DNA of 64,000 nucleotides. It comes from Saccharibacillus alkalitolerans (GTDB taxonomy: Bacteria; Bacillota; Bacilli; Paenibacillales; Paenibacillaceae). Made by a program: the position numbers and the translations under genes. The notes under the pieces were generated by a model, which worked only from the letters and a program-made list of their open reading frames with translations, was not told the DNA's origin and did not search any database. The number at the start of each line of letters is the position of its first letter. Within the stretch, counting starts at the first letter, position 1. Below, one piece after another: positions 33,109 through 41,600 of the stretch. Where the stretch lies: positions 186,001 to 250,000 of the forward strand of contig NZ_JAAFGS010000006.1 in assembly GCF_011090185.1 (NCBI RefSeq). Direction: 5' to 3'.

Positions 33109-34377
33109 ATGACCGAAACAGCCGGAGCACATAAAGTAATCGTATCCGAACCCGTGGCAGGCGTATTCGATAAATTGACGGAGAACGCCGCGGTTCGCCG
33201 GGCATTCGATTTCCTCGAGGCCGACAACGACCGTACGACCGAGGAACAAATCGAATTGACGGAGATCGAAGCGCCGACATTCGAGGAAGAAGAGAAAGGC
33301 CGGGCGTTCGCACGCAAGCTGGCCGAGCTGGGCGTCGAAGACATCTCCGTCGACGAAGTCGGCAACGTTTTCGGCGTACGCCCGGGCCGGGGCGGAGGAC
33401 CGAAACTTGTCGTTTGCGCGCATTTGGATACCGTTTTCCCGCGCGGCACGAACGTCAAAGCCCGCCGCGAAGGCAGCCGGGTCTACGCGCCGGGCATTTC
33501 CGACGACGGCCGGGGCCTGGCTTCGGTGCTGACGATTCTGCGCGCGCTGAACGAAGCGGACCTATGGACCGAAGGAGATCTGATCGTCGGCGCGACCGTC
33601 GGCGAAGAAGGTCTCGGCGATCTGCGCGGGGTCAAAGCGCTGTTCGCCGGACGGAGCGATATCGACGGCTTCATCTCCATCGAGCCGGGCACGCCCGACC
33701 GGATCACCTATCTGGCCGCGGGCAGCAAGCGCTACAAGATTACGTTCGAAGGACCGGGCGGGCACAGCTTCGGCAGCTTCGGCACGCCGAGTCCCATTCA
33801 CGCGCTGGGCCGCGCCGTCGCCAAGTTCGCGGATCTTCAGGTGCCCCACGATCCGAAAACGACGTTCAACGTCGGGATGATCGGCGGCGGAACGTCGGTG
33901 AACACGATCGCCGAGACGGCGGAAGCGGTGATCGACATGCGCTCCATCTCGCAGGCGGAGCTTGAGAAGCTGGAGACCGAAGCGCTGACTCTGTTCCGGC
34001 AGGCGGCCGAGGAAGAAAACGACCGCTGGCGCCGCGCCGGAGCGATCAAGGTGCATATGGAACGGGTCGGCGATCGACCGGCCGGCTCGCAGGAGGCCAG
34101 CAGCATGATCGTTCAGGCGGCGGCCGGAGCGGGACTCGCCATGGGCTTCCGTCCGATTCTGGAAGGGGCGAGCAGCACCGATTCCAATATTCCGATCCAC
34201 CTCGGAATTCCGGCCGTGACGCTGGGCGGAGGCGGGGATTTCGGAGGCGCGCATACGCTGAACGAATATTACGATCCGACCGGCGCCCATCTGGGCGTGC
34301 AGAAGATTCTGCTGACAGTGCTGTCGCTGACCGGCTTGGCAGGAACGACGCAGCCGCTGCTGACCAAACGCGGTTGA
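33109..34377 (+). CDS. M20-family metallopeptidase
   Basis: The 422-residue zinc peptidase or amidohydrolase has the family motifs VVCAHLDTVFP (metal His and Asp), GISDDGRG (bridging Asp), VGEEGLGD (general base Glu and metal Glu), SIEPG, the dimerisation-domain motif GPGGHSFGSF and the final His in GGAHTLNEYY. It resembles PepT/carboxypeptidase G2-like peptidases acting on small peptides or acylated amino acids. The start ATG at 33109 follows GAGGAGGA at 8 bp; an upstream in-frame TTG is too close to that site. Confidence 0.92.
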   Translation: MTETAGAHKVIVSEPVAGVFDKLTENAAVRRAFDFLEADNDRTTEEQIELTEIEAPTFEEEEKGRAFARKLAELGVEDISVDEVGNVFGVRPGRGGGPKLVVCAHLDTVFPRGTNVKARREGSRVYAPGISDDGRGLASVLTILRALNEADLWTEGDLIVGATVGEEGLGDLRGVKALFAGRSDIDGFISIEPGTPDRITYLAAGSKRYKITFEGPGGHSFGSFGTPSPIHALGRAVAKFADLQVPHDPKTTFNVGMIGGGTSVNTIAETAEAVIDMRSISQAELEKLETEALTLFRQAAEEENDRWRRAGAIKVHMERVGDRPAGSQEASSMIVQAAAGAGLAMGFRPILEGASSTDSNIPIHLGIPAVTLGGGGDFGGAHTLNEYYDPTGAHLGVQKILLTVLSLTGLAGTTQPLLTKRG

Positions 34378-34397
34378 ACGTTTTCCGGGCATGCACA

Positions 34398-34434
34398 AGA
34401 CCGCGGCAGAGTCGATGCCGCGGTCTATCTTTTT
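34398..34434. terminator. Terminator between the M20 gene and the ABC permease gene
   Basis: AGACCGCGGCA pairs with TGCCGCGGTCT, followed by ATCTTTTT. Confidence 0.85.
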
Positions 34435-35204
34435 CATAGAAGTTTACGGTTAAAACGCAGCACGGCCAATACAACGTTCAAAACGATCCAGACCGACGTG
34501 ACCGCGATCGCCGCCGCATAATCCGCGGGCTGTCCGTTTCCCGTCGTCAAATTCGAAGCATTCAGCAGATAGGCGGGCAGGTATTCGGCGATTCGGGGCA
34601 GCAGGCCCAGCAGGTAGACGATCAGGAAGCTTCCGCCGACGCCGAGCATGACCCCCGAACCGGAGCCGAAGAACGCCGACATCGCCAGGATCAACGAGAT
34701 CAGCCAGATTCCGAGCGCATAAAAGCAAAACGCGGAGAAAAAAAGATGAGCCGCCGCGCCGTTATCCCAAAAATACGCGTTGTACCCGTAGGTAACGACG
34801 TAGCAGAGCCAATATCCGGCCGTCCAGAACGCCGCAAGCACAATCCCTTTCGAAGCGATGATTTTCCATCTGCGCAGACCTTTCGTGACCAGGTTGATCA
34901 GCGTTCCTTTGAGGTATTCGTTCGTCAAGGTTCCGCTGAAGACCAGAAGGAAAACGATCAGTCCCAGCGGAGCGTTTTTGTAAAATTGCGCCCAGGAAGT
35001 CAACGCGTCGACCTTAACCGCCGAAACGGACAAGCCGGTTTCCGACAAGCTCTCCGACATCAGCGTCAGCAGTCGGGGCGTTAACTTGGCGATGGCAGGA
35101 TTCAGAATTCCGAACCCGATAAACAGCAGAAGAAGGATCGTGACTTTGCCCGTGCGGACCGATTCCAGCCATTCTTTGCGCATAAACGCCGTCAGCTGTC
35201 TCAT
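34434..35204 (-). CDS. ABC-2 type permease, YxlG-like
   Basis: The 256-residue protein has six predicted helices and the ABC-2 layout, with RKEWLESVRTGKV at the cytoplasmic N-terminus and LIVFLLVFSGTLTNEYLKGT before helix 3. It is the last gene of a four-gene operon and overlaps the ATPase gene by 4 bp. Gene order and sizes match yxlE-yxlF-yxlG of the Bacillus sigY operon. Its substrate is unknown. Confidence 0.85.
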   Translation of the reverse strand: MRQLTAFMRKEWLESVRTGKVTILLLLFIGFGILNPAIAKLTPRLLTLMSESLSETGLSVSAVKVDALTSWAQFYKNAPLGLIVFLLVFSGTLTNEYLKGTLINLVTKGLRRWKIIASKGIVLAAFWTAGYWLCYVVTYGYNAYFWDNGAAAHLFFSAFCFYALGIWLISLILAMSAFFGSGSGVMLGVGGSFLIVYLLGLLPRIAEYLPAYLLNASNLTTGNGQPADYAAAIAVTSVWIVLNVVLAVLRFNRKLL

Positions 35205-36109
35205 CCTCGCACCATCTCCGCAAACAGGTCTTCCAGAGTCGGCTCAAGCCTTTCGAACCGACGGACCGGCAAACGTTCCCGCGCCAGCATTTCCAGAATG
35301 CCCGGCACGGCTTCTTCGTCCTGCGCTTCAAGCCTGACGCCGGACAGAGAGAACATGCGGGCTGCGGAGAATCGGGCTTTGAAGCGTTCCGCGTCCGCCG
35401 CCGAATAAAATTCGACTTCCAGCTCCGGACCGTCTTCGCGGCGCGCGGCTCTGATTTCTTCGAGCGTGCCGCCGCGGATGATCCGCCCTTGATGCAGGAA
35501 AGCCGCTTCGTCGCAAATTCGTTCCACGTCGGACAAAATATGCGTGGAAAAAACGACGGTCGTCCGGTTTTTCGCGAGCAGCATCAATTCCAGAATTTCT
35601 TTTCGTCCCAAAGGATCGAGAGAGGAAGTCGGTTCGTCGCAAATCAGCAGCGGAGGATCGTTCAGCAGCGCCTGCGCCATGCCGAGCCGCTGCTTCATTC
35701 CGCGCGAAAACCCCTGAATGCGCGTGTCCGCTCCGTCAAGGCCGACAAGCTTCAGCAGCTCGGCCGACTTGCTGCGAGCCTGCGACGGCGCCATGCGCGC
35801 GATTTTCCCGCATAATTCAAGATATTCCCCAGGCGTCATGAATCCGTAAAACTCCGGCACGTCGGATAAATAACCGATATGCCGATTCGTGCGAGTCCGT
35901 CCGAAAGCGACCTGTTCGCCGTTCACCTCGATGTTTCCCCGATCCGCGGCCAGCAGCCCCAGAATCATCTTCATCGTCGTCGTTTTGCCTGCCCCGTTCT
36001 GTCCGATAAATCCGAAGATCGTGTGCGGCTTCACGGAGAAGCTGAGATCGTCCACGACCGGCCGTCCGCCGAACGATTTGCAGACATGGGACAAGGTCAG
36101 CATGTTCAT
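35201..36109 (-). CDS. ABC transporter ATP-binding protein, YxlF-like
   Basis: The 302-residue ATPase has Walker A GQNGAGKTT, signature GFSRGMKQRLGMAQ (degenerate LSGGQ), Walker B LLICDEPTSSLD and the switch His in VVFSTHI. The C-terminal extension is typical of ABC-2 drug or bacteriocin exporters. The ATG at 36109 overlaps the stop of the small upstream gene (TGATG), indicating translational coupling. It should energise the permease at 34434-35204. Confidence 0.95.
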   Translation of the reverse strand: MNMLTLSHVCKSFGGRPVVDDLSFSVKPHTIFGFIGQNGAGKTTTMKMILGLLAADRGNIEVNGEQVAFGRTRTNRHIGYLSDVPEFYGFMTPGEYLELCGKIARMAPSQARSKSAELLKLVGLDGADTRIQGFSRGMKQRLGMAQALLNDPPLLICDEPTSSLDPLGRKEILELMLLAKNRTTVVFSTHILSDVERICDEAAFLHQGRIIRGGTLEEIRAARREDGPELEVEFYSAADAERFKARFSAARMFSLSGVRLEAQDEEAVPGILEMLARERLPVRRFERLEPTLEDLFAEMVRG

Positions 36110-36324
36110 CAAGCGTCCTCCCTTCCCAGCAGAAAATACAGAATCGGGCCGATAAAGTTCATCCCGACGATCGCGACGACCAGCCAGAGAGCGCGGCTGC
36201 CTCGCTTATACGTGCTGCGCGTCAGGATGTGCCGGAGCGTGACCGCAAGCAGGACCAGCTGCGCCGCAATCAGCGGGATCAGAAAAGGCAGGATTTCGTT
36301 CAAATCGAGCGGATTCAGGTTCAT
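36109..36324 (-). CDS. Small PLDc_N-type membrane protein, YxlE-like
   Basis: The 71-residue protein has two membrane helices, IAAQLVLLAVTLRHIL and LWLVVAIVGMNFIGPILYFL, joined by a basic loop, with the GPILYFLLGR ending characteristic of phospholipase D nuclease N-terminal (PLDc_N) small proteins such as YxlE. In Bacillus subtilis YxlE acts with YxlD as a negative regulator of SigY. Here no sigma gene is present and the upstream gene is an XRE regulator. Start and stop overlap both neighbours. Confidence 0.85.
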   Translation of the reverse strand: MNLNPLDLNEILPFLIPLIAAQLVLLAVTLRHILTRSTYKRGSRALWLVVAIVGMNFIGPILYFLLGREDA

Positions 36325-37445
36325 GTCCGGCTCCTTTCCGCCAAAGAGGCGCGAATTCCGAGATAGCCCGCGTCATCCTGCAGCACGGCGAAAGCCGGAT
36401 GGGACAGTGCCTGCAGGGCGCTTTCCAGAATGACTTTCTTGTCCCGCGGCGCGCTGCTGCCCAGATCAAGCTGATCGAACCATGGCTCGACGGCGTTGAA
36501 ATAACGGTCGCCCGTCAGCTTCGGTTCCCGGTCCGACAATCTGGCGGCGCACGACGCATACCGGGTTAAACGGCCGACCGCCTCTTTCTTTTTGCCATGC
36601 ATGGCATAAGCGATCGCGCCCTGCAAATGAAGCAGCGCCGCCGCGTTCGGATGCAGGCTTTCCAGCCGGTACGCTTCAAGCACCTGGTCCGCGCGGCTCA
36701 TCGTTTCTTCGCACACGGCCAGATCGCCGCCGTGGATCGCGAGATGCTGGGTCGCTCCTCCGATCAGCGACAGCAGATTCGTGAACATGCCGATCTGCGT
36801 GAAGCTGTCCGCTTTTTCCGTTTGTCCGGCGATCCGGTAGGCTTGAATCAGAAGCGAATCGCTTTGATTGGACAGACGCAGCGGACTCAGCATTTCTTCC
36901 AGCGTCTCGATGACTTCCCGCGTTTTGCCGAGCTGCATATCGGCGGAAGCTTTCAGGATGACGGCATCGTTGCTCAGGCCGATATCGCGGCAGTCCGCGA
37001 TGATGCGGCCGCAGAGATCGGACACCGAAGCCAGGATTTCCGCTTGGCGGTCCTGGTCTTCGGCCAGCATGAAATGGTTGAGCCGTAACACGCACATCTG
37101 GAACAGGAACGGGTAGCAGGAATAATATTTTTTGATCAGTTCCTGCGTATGCGTCATGACGTCTTCGAACGGACGCTCCGCGAAGTCGGCCGCCAGGTCG
37201 CGGTAAATTTTCTGGATCTGTTCCCGGCTGAGCTGCGGCTCATAGCCCAGCAGTTCGTCGATCGTCACGTCGAAAAAGGCCGCCAGCACCGGAAGGATCA
37301 AAATATCGGGCATGCTCTGCTTGTTTTCCCATTTGGATACGGACGCTTTCGTCACGCCGATAAATTCGGCCAACTGCTCCTGGGTAATTTTTTTCTGATG
37401 TCTGAGTCTGATCACGTTGGTGGAAAAATTCAATGTATTCATCAT
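36321..37445 (-). CDS. XRE-type regulator with helical repeat C-terminus
   Basis: The 374-residue protein starts with an XRE helix-turn-helix (IRLRHQKKITQEQLAEFIGV, TKASVSKWENKQSMPDI). The rest, residues 75-370, is all-helical with TPR-like periodicity (for example ILKASADMQLGKTREVIETL). This design is common in regulators that sense small peptides or protein partners. It is the first gene of the YxlEFG-like operon and overlaps the next gene by 4 bp, so it probably controls the operon. AGGAGG precedes two consecutive ATG codons. Confidence 0.9.
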   Translation of the reverse strand: MMNTLNFSTNVIRLRHQKKITQEQLAEFIGVTKASVSKWENKQSMPDILILPVLAAFFDVTIDELLGYEPQLSREQIQKIYRDLAADFAERPFEDVMTHTQELIKKYYSCYPFLFQMCVLRLNHFMLAEDQDRQAEILASVSDLCGRIIADCRDIGLSNDAVILKASADMQLGKTREVIETLEEMLSPLRLSNQSDSLLIQAYRIAGQTEKADSFTQIGMFTNLLSLIGGATQHLAIHGGDLAVCEETMSRADQVLEAYRLESLHPNAAALLHLQGAIAYAMHGKKKEAVGRLTRYASCAARLSDREPKLTGDRYFNAVEPWFDQLDLGSSAPRDKKVILESALQALSHPAFAVLQDDAGYLGIRASLAERSRT

Positions 37446-37660
37446 AACCGCCTCCTGAGTCTATTATCTCTGCCGCCCGGTGCCGGCTCAATGGATTGTC
37501 GCGATACTTTGCGGGCATAAATCAACCGCCGGGAAACTTTTGCGCGGAGACGTCGAGAGCCGCAAGAACGGTTCATTTTCCTGGCCCGGTTTTCGGTAAA
37601 ATGGACTTTATAGGTTGGGCGGACGGACAGGACGGAATGCGCTTCGAGGAAAGAGAGGGA

Positions 37661-38827
37661 ATGAACGATATGAATTCGGGCAATGAAACAAACACTATAT
37701 ACGGATTGAAGGCTGCGGCTGCGCCGACGGCGGGGGTCGAGACGGCAGTGGAAGCCATCGCGCAGGCCGCTGCGGCCTACGACGGCAAAGAGGGAAGAGT
37801 TCCGTTTTCCGGCGTTGTTCGCGTCACTGCGGGCGGCGATCAAGCGAGCGAAGCCGCGTTCGGTTTCGCCAATCGCAGCGAGCGTCTGGACAATACGGCG
37901 GACACCCGCTTCGGTATCGCCTCGGGCTGCAAGATTTTCACCGCGGTGGCGATCTGCCAACTGATCGAGCAGGGCAAGCTGAGCTTCGGGACGAAGCTGT
38001 CGGACTGCTCGATCGCGGAATTTCCGCATTTCGATCCGAATATCACGGTGCATCATCTGCTCACCCACAGTTCCGGCGTGCCGGATTATTTCGACGAAGA
38101 GGTCATGGACGACTTCGAAGAGCTGTGGCGGGAGCGTCCGGTGTACGGCATGACGGAGGCGGAGCATTTTCTGCCGCTGTTTGCCGGTCAGCCGATGAAG
38201 TTCAAGCCGGGGGAGCGCTTCTCCTACAACAATTCGGGTTACATCCTGCTGGGTCTGATCGCTGAAAAAGTCTCGGGCATGAAATTTCGCGAATACGTCG
38301 AGCAGCATGTGTTCGCTCCGGCGAACATGCAGGACTCCGGCTATTTCCGCACGGACCGGCTGCCGGAGCGCACGGCGCTCGGTTACATCGACGGAGAAGA
38401 CGGCTGGCGAACGAATATCTTTTCGCTGCCCGTCGTCGGCGGTCCCGACGGAGGAGCGTTTACGACGGCGGAGGACCTGGACAAGTTCTGGAACGCGCTG
38501 CTGGGATACCGGCTGTTGTCTTCGGAGATGACGGAAAAGCTGCTGACGCCGCAGATCTTCGAAGACGAAGAATCGGCGTACGGATACGGAGTATGGATCA
38601 GGCTGAACGGGGGAAAAGTCGACTGCCGGCATATCATGGGCTTCGATCCCGGCGTATCGATGGTGTCCCGGGTCTATGCGGAATCCGGGCTGCGGCTGCA
38701 CGTTCTGGCGAACATCGACGGTGCGGCCTGGCCGATCGCGTCCGGGATCGAGGAGAGGCTGCTGCCGGAATCGGGAAAAAAGCGGAGTGATTTGCCCAGA
38801 GGCGAATCGAATGAAGCTGCAAAATGA
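37661..38827 (+). CDS. Serine hydrolase, class C beta-lactamase fold
   Basis: The 388-residue protein belongs to the beta-lactamase/PBP4* family. The SxxK nucleophile motif is SGCK in RFGIASGCKIFTAVAI, the second motif is YNN in FSYNNSGYILLG, and HHLLTHSSGVPDY is the family's usual landmark. The third motif appears as HIMG. No signal peptide is seen, so a cytosolic esterase, peptidase or D-aminopeptidase role is more likely than antibiotic resistance. The ATG at 37661 follows GAGGAA; an ATG nine bases later is possible. Confidence 0.88.
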   Translation: MNDMNSGNETNTIYGLKAAAAPTAGVETAVEAIAQAAAAYDGKEGRVPFSGVVRVTAGGDQASEAAFGFANRSERLDNTADTRFGIASGCKIFTAVAICQLIEQGKLSFGTKLSDCSIAEFPHFDPNITVHHLLTHSSGVPDYFDEEVMDDFEELWRERPVYGMTEAEHFLPLFAGQPMKFKPGERFSYNNSGYILLGLIAEKVSGMKFREYVEQHVFAPANMQDSGYFRTDRLPERTALGYIDGEDGWRTNIFSLPVVGGPDGGAFTTAEDLDKFWNALLGYRLLSSEMTEKLLTPQIFEDEESAYGYGVWIRLNGGKVDCRHIMGFDPGVSMVSRVYAESGLRLHVLANIDGAAWPIASGIEERLLPESGKKRSDLPRGESNEAAK

Positions 38828-38843
38828 AGCTGAGAATCAAAAA

Positions 38844-38877
38844 AAGCCGTTCCTCGGGAAATTCCGGGGAGCGGCTT
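38844..38877. terminator. Terminator between the serine hydrolase gene and ogt
   Basis: AGCCGTTCCTCGG and CCGGGGAGCGGCT form an imperfect stem, with an A-run before and a short T-run after. It serves convergent genes. Confidence 0.75.
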
Positions 38878-38901
38878 TCATTTATTCGGCGGATCGAAAA
38901 C

Positions 38902-39492
38902 TCAAAGGCCGAAGCGCGCTTCGTGCCGCAGCAGCCATTCTTTGCGCCAGAGGCCGCCGGCGTAGCCGGTCAGCTTGCCGCCGCTGCCGATAATCCGGTG
39001 GCAGGGCAGCACAATGCTGAGTTTGTTGCGCCCGTTGGCCGATCCTACGGCGCGGACGGCGCGTTCGCTGCCGATCGCGGCGGCGAGATCTTTGTAGGAG
39101 CGGGACGCCGCATACGGGACGGCGGCCAGCTCCGTCCAGACGGAACGCTGGAACGGAGTGCCGACGAAAGCGTACGGGAAGTCGAACGTCCGCCGCTGTC
39201 CGCGGAAATATTCCGCGAGCTGCCGGCGGCACAGCCCGAGCGCTTTCGGCATACGGTCTGCCGGAGGATCGCTCTCATGGGCTTCGGGCGCGGCCGCATC
39301 GGGGAACGGATTGACTTCCGGCCAGCCGTCCGGCATCGCCGTATCGGCGAACAGGATCGAATGGACGGCTTCGTCCGTACCTTCGATGATCAGCTCGCCC
39401 AGCGGCGAGAAGTAAAGCAGGCGATGCAGGCCGGCTGCCGGTTCGGAAACGGCCGGCGGAGCCGGAGGAAGAACTGCGGATTCGATAGTCAT
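38902..39492 (-). CDS. ogt: Methylated-DNA--[protein]-cysteine S-methyltransferase
   Basis: The 196-residue protein removes O6-alkyl groups from guanine in a suicide reaction. The acceptor Cys164 lies in IVLPCHRIIG, preceded by VGSANGRN, the helix that recognises DNA, and GTPFQRSVWTEL. It is a single-domain Ogt/AdaB-type protein. The start ATG at 39492 follows AGGAGGG. It lies 67 bp downstream of alkA on the same strand and probably belongs to the alkylation-response operon. Confidence 0.93.
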   Translation of the reverse strand: MTIESAVLPPAPPAVSEPAAGLHRLLYFSPLGELIIEGTDEAVHSILFADTAMPDGWPEVNPFPDAAAPEAHESDPPADRMPKALGLCRRQLAEYFRGQRRTFDFPYAFVGTPFQRSVWTELAAVPYAASRSYKDLAAAIGSERAVRAVGSANGRNKLSIVLPCHRIIGSGGKLTGYAGGLWRKEWLLRHEARFGL

Positions 39493-39559
39493 GGAAAACC
39501 CTCCTGTATATGAGTTTAAAGGAACGGGCCAAACGTCCGAGGCGGAAAAAAACCTCCGA

Positions 39560-40609
39560 TCATGCGCCGCCGTCTCCCGGGACGCCCGGCAGCAGCGACT
39601 GCCATAAGTAGAAGACGGCATACGCTTCGAAGCTTTTCCAGTCTGCGGCCGCCCGGGCGATTTCGTCCGGCAGCGGCTTGCGGTTCAGACCCAGGCCGAT
39701 TTTGAGCGCCTGGTGCAGTCCGGCGTCGGCCGAAGGGAAGGCCGACGGGCGGCGCAGGCATTTCATGCCGACGTAATCCGCCGTCCAGGCGCCGACGCCG
39801 CGGATGCGGAGCAGCGCCTCTCGCGCTTCGATTTCGTCCATGCGAAGCAGAGCGGCTTTGGACAGACGGCCTTCCTCCATCATCCGCGCGATGCCGATGA
39901 TATATTCCGCTTTGCGGCCGGAGAACTGCATGGGGCGCAGGTCGTCCGGCGTCAGCGCCGCAATCCGTGCGGGACGGGGGAACAGGTAAAAAGGAGCCGT
40001 TTCCGCGTCCGAAACTTCCTGTTCGTCGAGCCGCTGTCCGTACGTTTCGACCAGCCGATTTTTCATCGTATAAGCGAACGGAAGGCTGATCTGCTGTCCG
40101 ATCACCGCCCAGACCAGCGACTCGAACAGATCGGGAATCCCGATCAGACGCAGCCCGGCATGTTCGGAAACGACAGGACCGAGCAGCGGATCGCGCATGG
40201 CCATGGCATAGAACGGCTCCAAGTCTTCGTCCAGACCGAACCATTCGCGAACGTAGTCCGCGGCGGCCGCTCGCAGCTCCGGCGTGTCGCCGCCGCGAGG
40301 AAAGGAGACGCGCAGCGCGGCGAAGGAGCGGGCGGTCGCCGCATTGCCGTCATCGGCGTCCGGCATGCGGATCGGCCCGGCCGCCTTCCCCTTGTCCGGC
40401 CGGGAAGAACCGTCCAGTTCCAGCAGGACGGGAATGCCGCTCAGCTCGGCCGCTTTGCAGACGCGTCCGTCTTCGACCCGGTGCATGATCTCGAGCTCGG
40501 AACGTCCCAGATAAACCAGGCATTCCGGCCAACTGAACGGGCCGAAGGGCAGCAGCTCAAGCGGACCGGAACGGAGAGGTCGTTCGGCGTGTTGACGAAA
40601 CGGCTTCAT
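39560..40609 (-). CDS. alkA: DNA-3-methyladenine glycosylase II
   Basis: The 349-residue base-excision glycosylase has the helix-hairpin-helix LLRIRGVGAWTADYVGMKCL followed by the catalytic Asp in FPSADAGLHQALK. WAVIGQQISLPFAY is the family motif before it. The N-terminal part is longer and less conserved than in E. coli AlkA. The ATG at 40609 overlaps the adaA stop (ATGA), so the two are translationally coupled. Confidence 0.92.
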   Translation of the reverse strand: MKPFRQHAERPLRSGPLELLPFGPFSWPECLVYLGRSELEIMHRVEDGRVCKAAELSGIPVLLELDGSSRPDKGKAAGPIRMPDADDGNAATARSFAALRVSFPRGGDTPELRAAAADYVREWFGLDEDLEPFYAMAMRDPLLGPVVSEHAGLRLIGIPDLFESLVWAVIGQQISLPFAYTMKNRLVETYGQRLDEQEVSDAETAPFYLFPRPARIAALTPDDLRPMQFSGRKAEYIIGIARMMEEGRLSKAALLRMDEIEAREALLRIRGVGAWTADYVGMKCLRRPSAFPSADAGLHQALKIGLGLNRKPLPDEIARAAADWKSFEAYAVFYLWQSLLPGVPGDGGA

Positions 40610-41238
40610 CGGCCTTTCTCGCTTTCGGGCTGCACGCTCCGGGACGGGGGACTCCGCCGAAGCGCTTCGCGTACGATCGGAGCGCCTTGACTGCGGTACT
40701 CGCCGGGCGAGCAGCCGTGATGGCGGCGGAACGCTTTGTAGAAATTGGACGGGGTATGAAAGCCGGCTTCGTAACAAATGTCCAAGTTCGCCCGTTCGCT
40801 GCACCGGAGCAGGTACGCGGCACGGTCCACCCGCACCTTTTCCAGATACAGCCGAGGGGTTTCGCCCGTTTCCTGCTTGAACAGACGTTCAAGATAATAG
40901 GCGCTGAGCTGCACGTGATCTGCGATATGTTTCAGCAGCAGGTTTTTTCGATGATTGGCGACGATGAATTCCCGCGCCCGAAGAACGAATTCGTTCCACG
41001 GCGAATGCTCGACCTGCGGCTGGCATCTCTTGCAGGGCCGATAGCCGGCTTTTACGGCTTCGGACCGCAGCGCATAAAATTCGACATTAACCTTTTTCGG
41101 CTTGCGCGAACGGCAGGACGGCCGGCAATAAATGCGCGTCGTCTTCACCGCCGTGAAGAACAATCCGTCGTATCGGGCGTCGCAGGCCATGATCCGTGCC
41201 CACATTTCCTCAAAAGAAAGCTGGATCTTCCTGCTCAT
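40606..41238 (-). CDS. adaA: Ada-type methylphosphotriester sensor and AraC-type activator
   Basis: The 210-residue protein fuses an Ada zinc domain with an AraC helix-turn-helix. The zinc and methyl-accepting cysteines are C38, C42, C69 and C72 in YCRPSC and PCKRC, the same numbers as in E. coli Ada. Methyl transfer from DNA phosphotriesters to the first cysteine converts such proteins to activators. The AraC part shows LKHIADHVQLSAYYLERLFK and AGFHTPSNFYKAFRRHHG. The ATG at 41238 follows AGGAGGGA. It heads the adaA-alkA-ogt operon. Confidence 0.93.
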   Translation of the reverse strand: MSRKIQLSFEEMWARIMACDARYDGLFFTAVKTTRIYCRPSCRSRKPKKVNVEFYALRSEAVKAGYRPCKRCQPQVEHSPWNEFVLRAREFIVANHRKNLLLKHIADHVQLSAYYLERLFKQETGETPRLYLEKVRVDRAAYLLRCSERANLDICYEAGFHTPSNFYKAFRRHHGCSPGEYRSQGAPIVREALRRSPPSRSVQPESEKGR

Positions 41239-41371
41239 TCCATGTCCCTCCTGTAACATTTTCGGATTTTGGTTCGGCGATTCTGCTCTCATTGTAACAG
41301 GTATGGCGCAGGCCGGGCCTCCTCATTATTGCGCTTAGGGTCTTGGAGCGAATGCGATCGCTCTAAATTTC

Positions 41372-41400
41372 TTGACGTCAGGCGGACGGCATGCTATCGT
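41372..41400 (+). promoter_or_regulatory. Promoter of the Nik/Cnt-like ABC operon
   Basis: TTGACG (41372-41377), 17-bp spacer, TATCGT (41395-41400). Confidence 0.65.
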
Positions 41401-41410
41401 CAATAGCTGA

Positions 41411-41431
41411 TAATAGTAATCATTACTATTA
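41411..41431. promoter_or_regulatory. Zur-type operator 1
   Basis: The 19-bp core AATAGTAATCATTACTATT is a perfect palindrome, and one more base on each side also matches. It begins 11 bp after the -10 box. It fits the Bacillus Zur box pattern (TCGTAATNATTACGA) except at the outer G/C pair, and it nearly repeats the site at 51351-51371. Confidence 0.78.
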
Positions 41432-41600
41432 ATTAAAATCGAAGAACAAATTTACCTCAGCTTGAAAAGGAGGGACAAAAGATTCCGCCGAGCGGGGCAG
41501 GCGGTTCGGCATCCCGGGCTACCGGAAAACTTACATAAAAAGCTTACGGCGAAAAATCTTGCACAAATAAGTGAATGTACGAAACGGAGGTCAATTCAAC

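Larger units (their letters stand above)
41239..41600. other. 362-bp divergent intergenic region, adaA / metal ABC operon
   Basis: It holds a possible adaA -10 (TACAAT on the minus strand, 41296-41291), the sigma-A promoter and Zur-type palindrome of the metal ABC operon (41372-41431) and a leader of about 190 bp before the start of the binding-protein gene. I see no gene in it. Confidence 0.6.

Noticed and set aside
37661-38827. Antibiotic-resistance beta-lactamase
   Set aside because: There is no signal peptide, and the motifs fit the general serine hydrolase/PBP4* group, so resistance is not supported.
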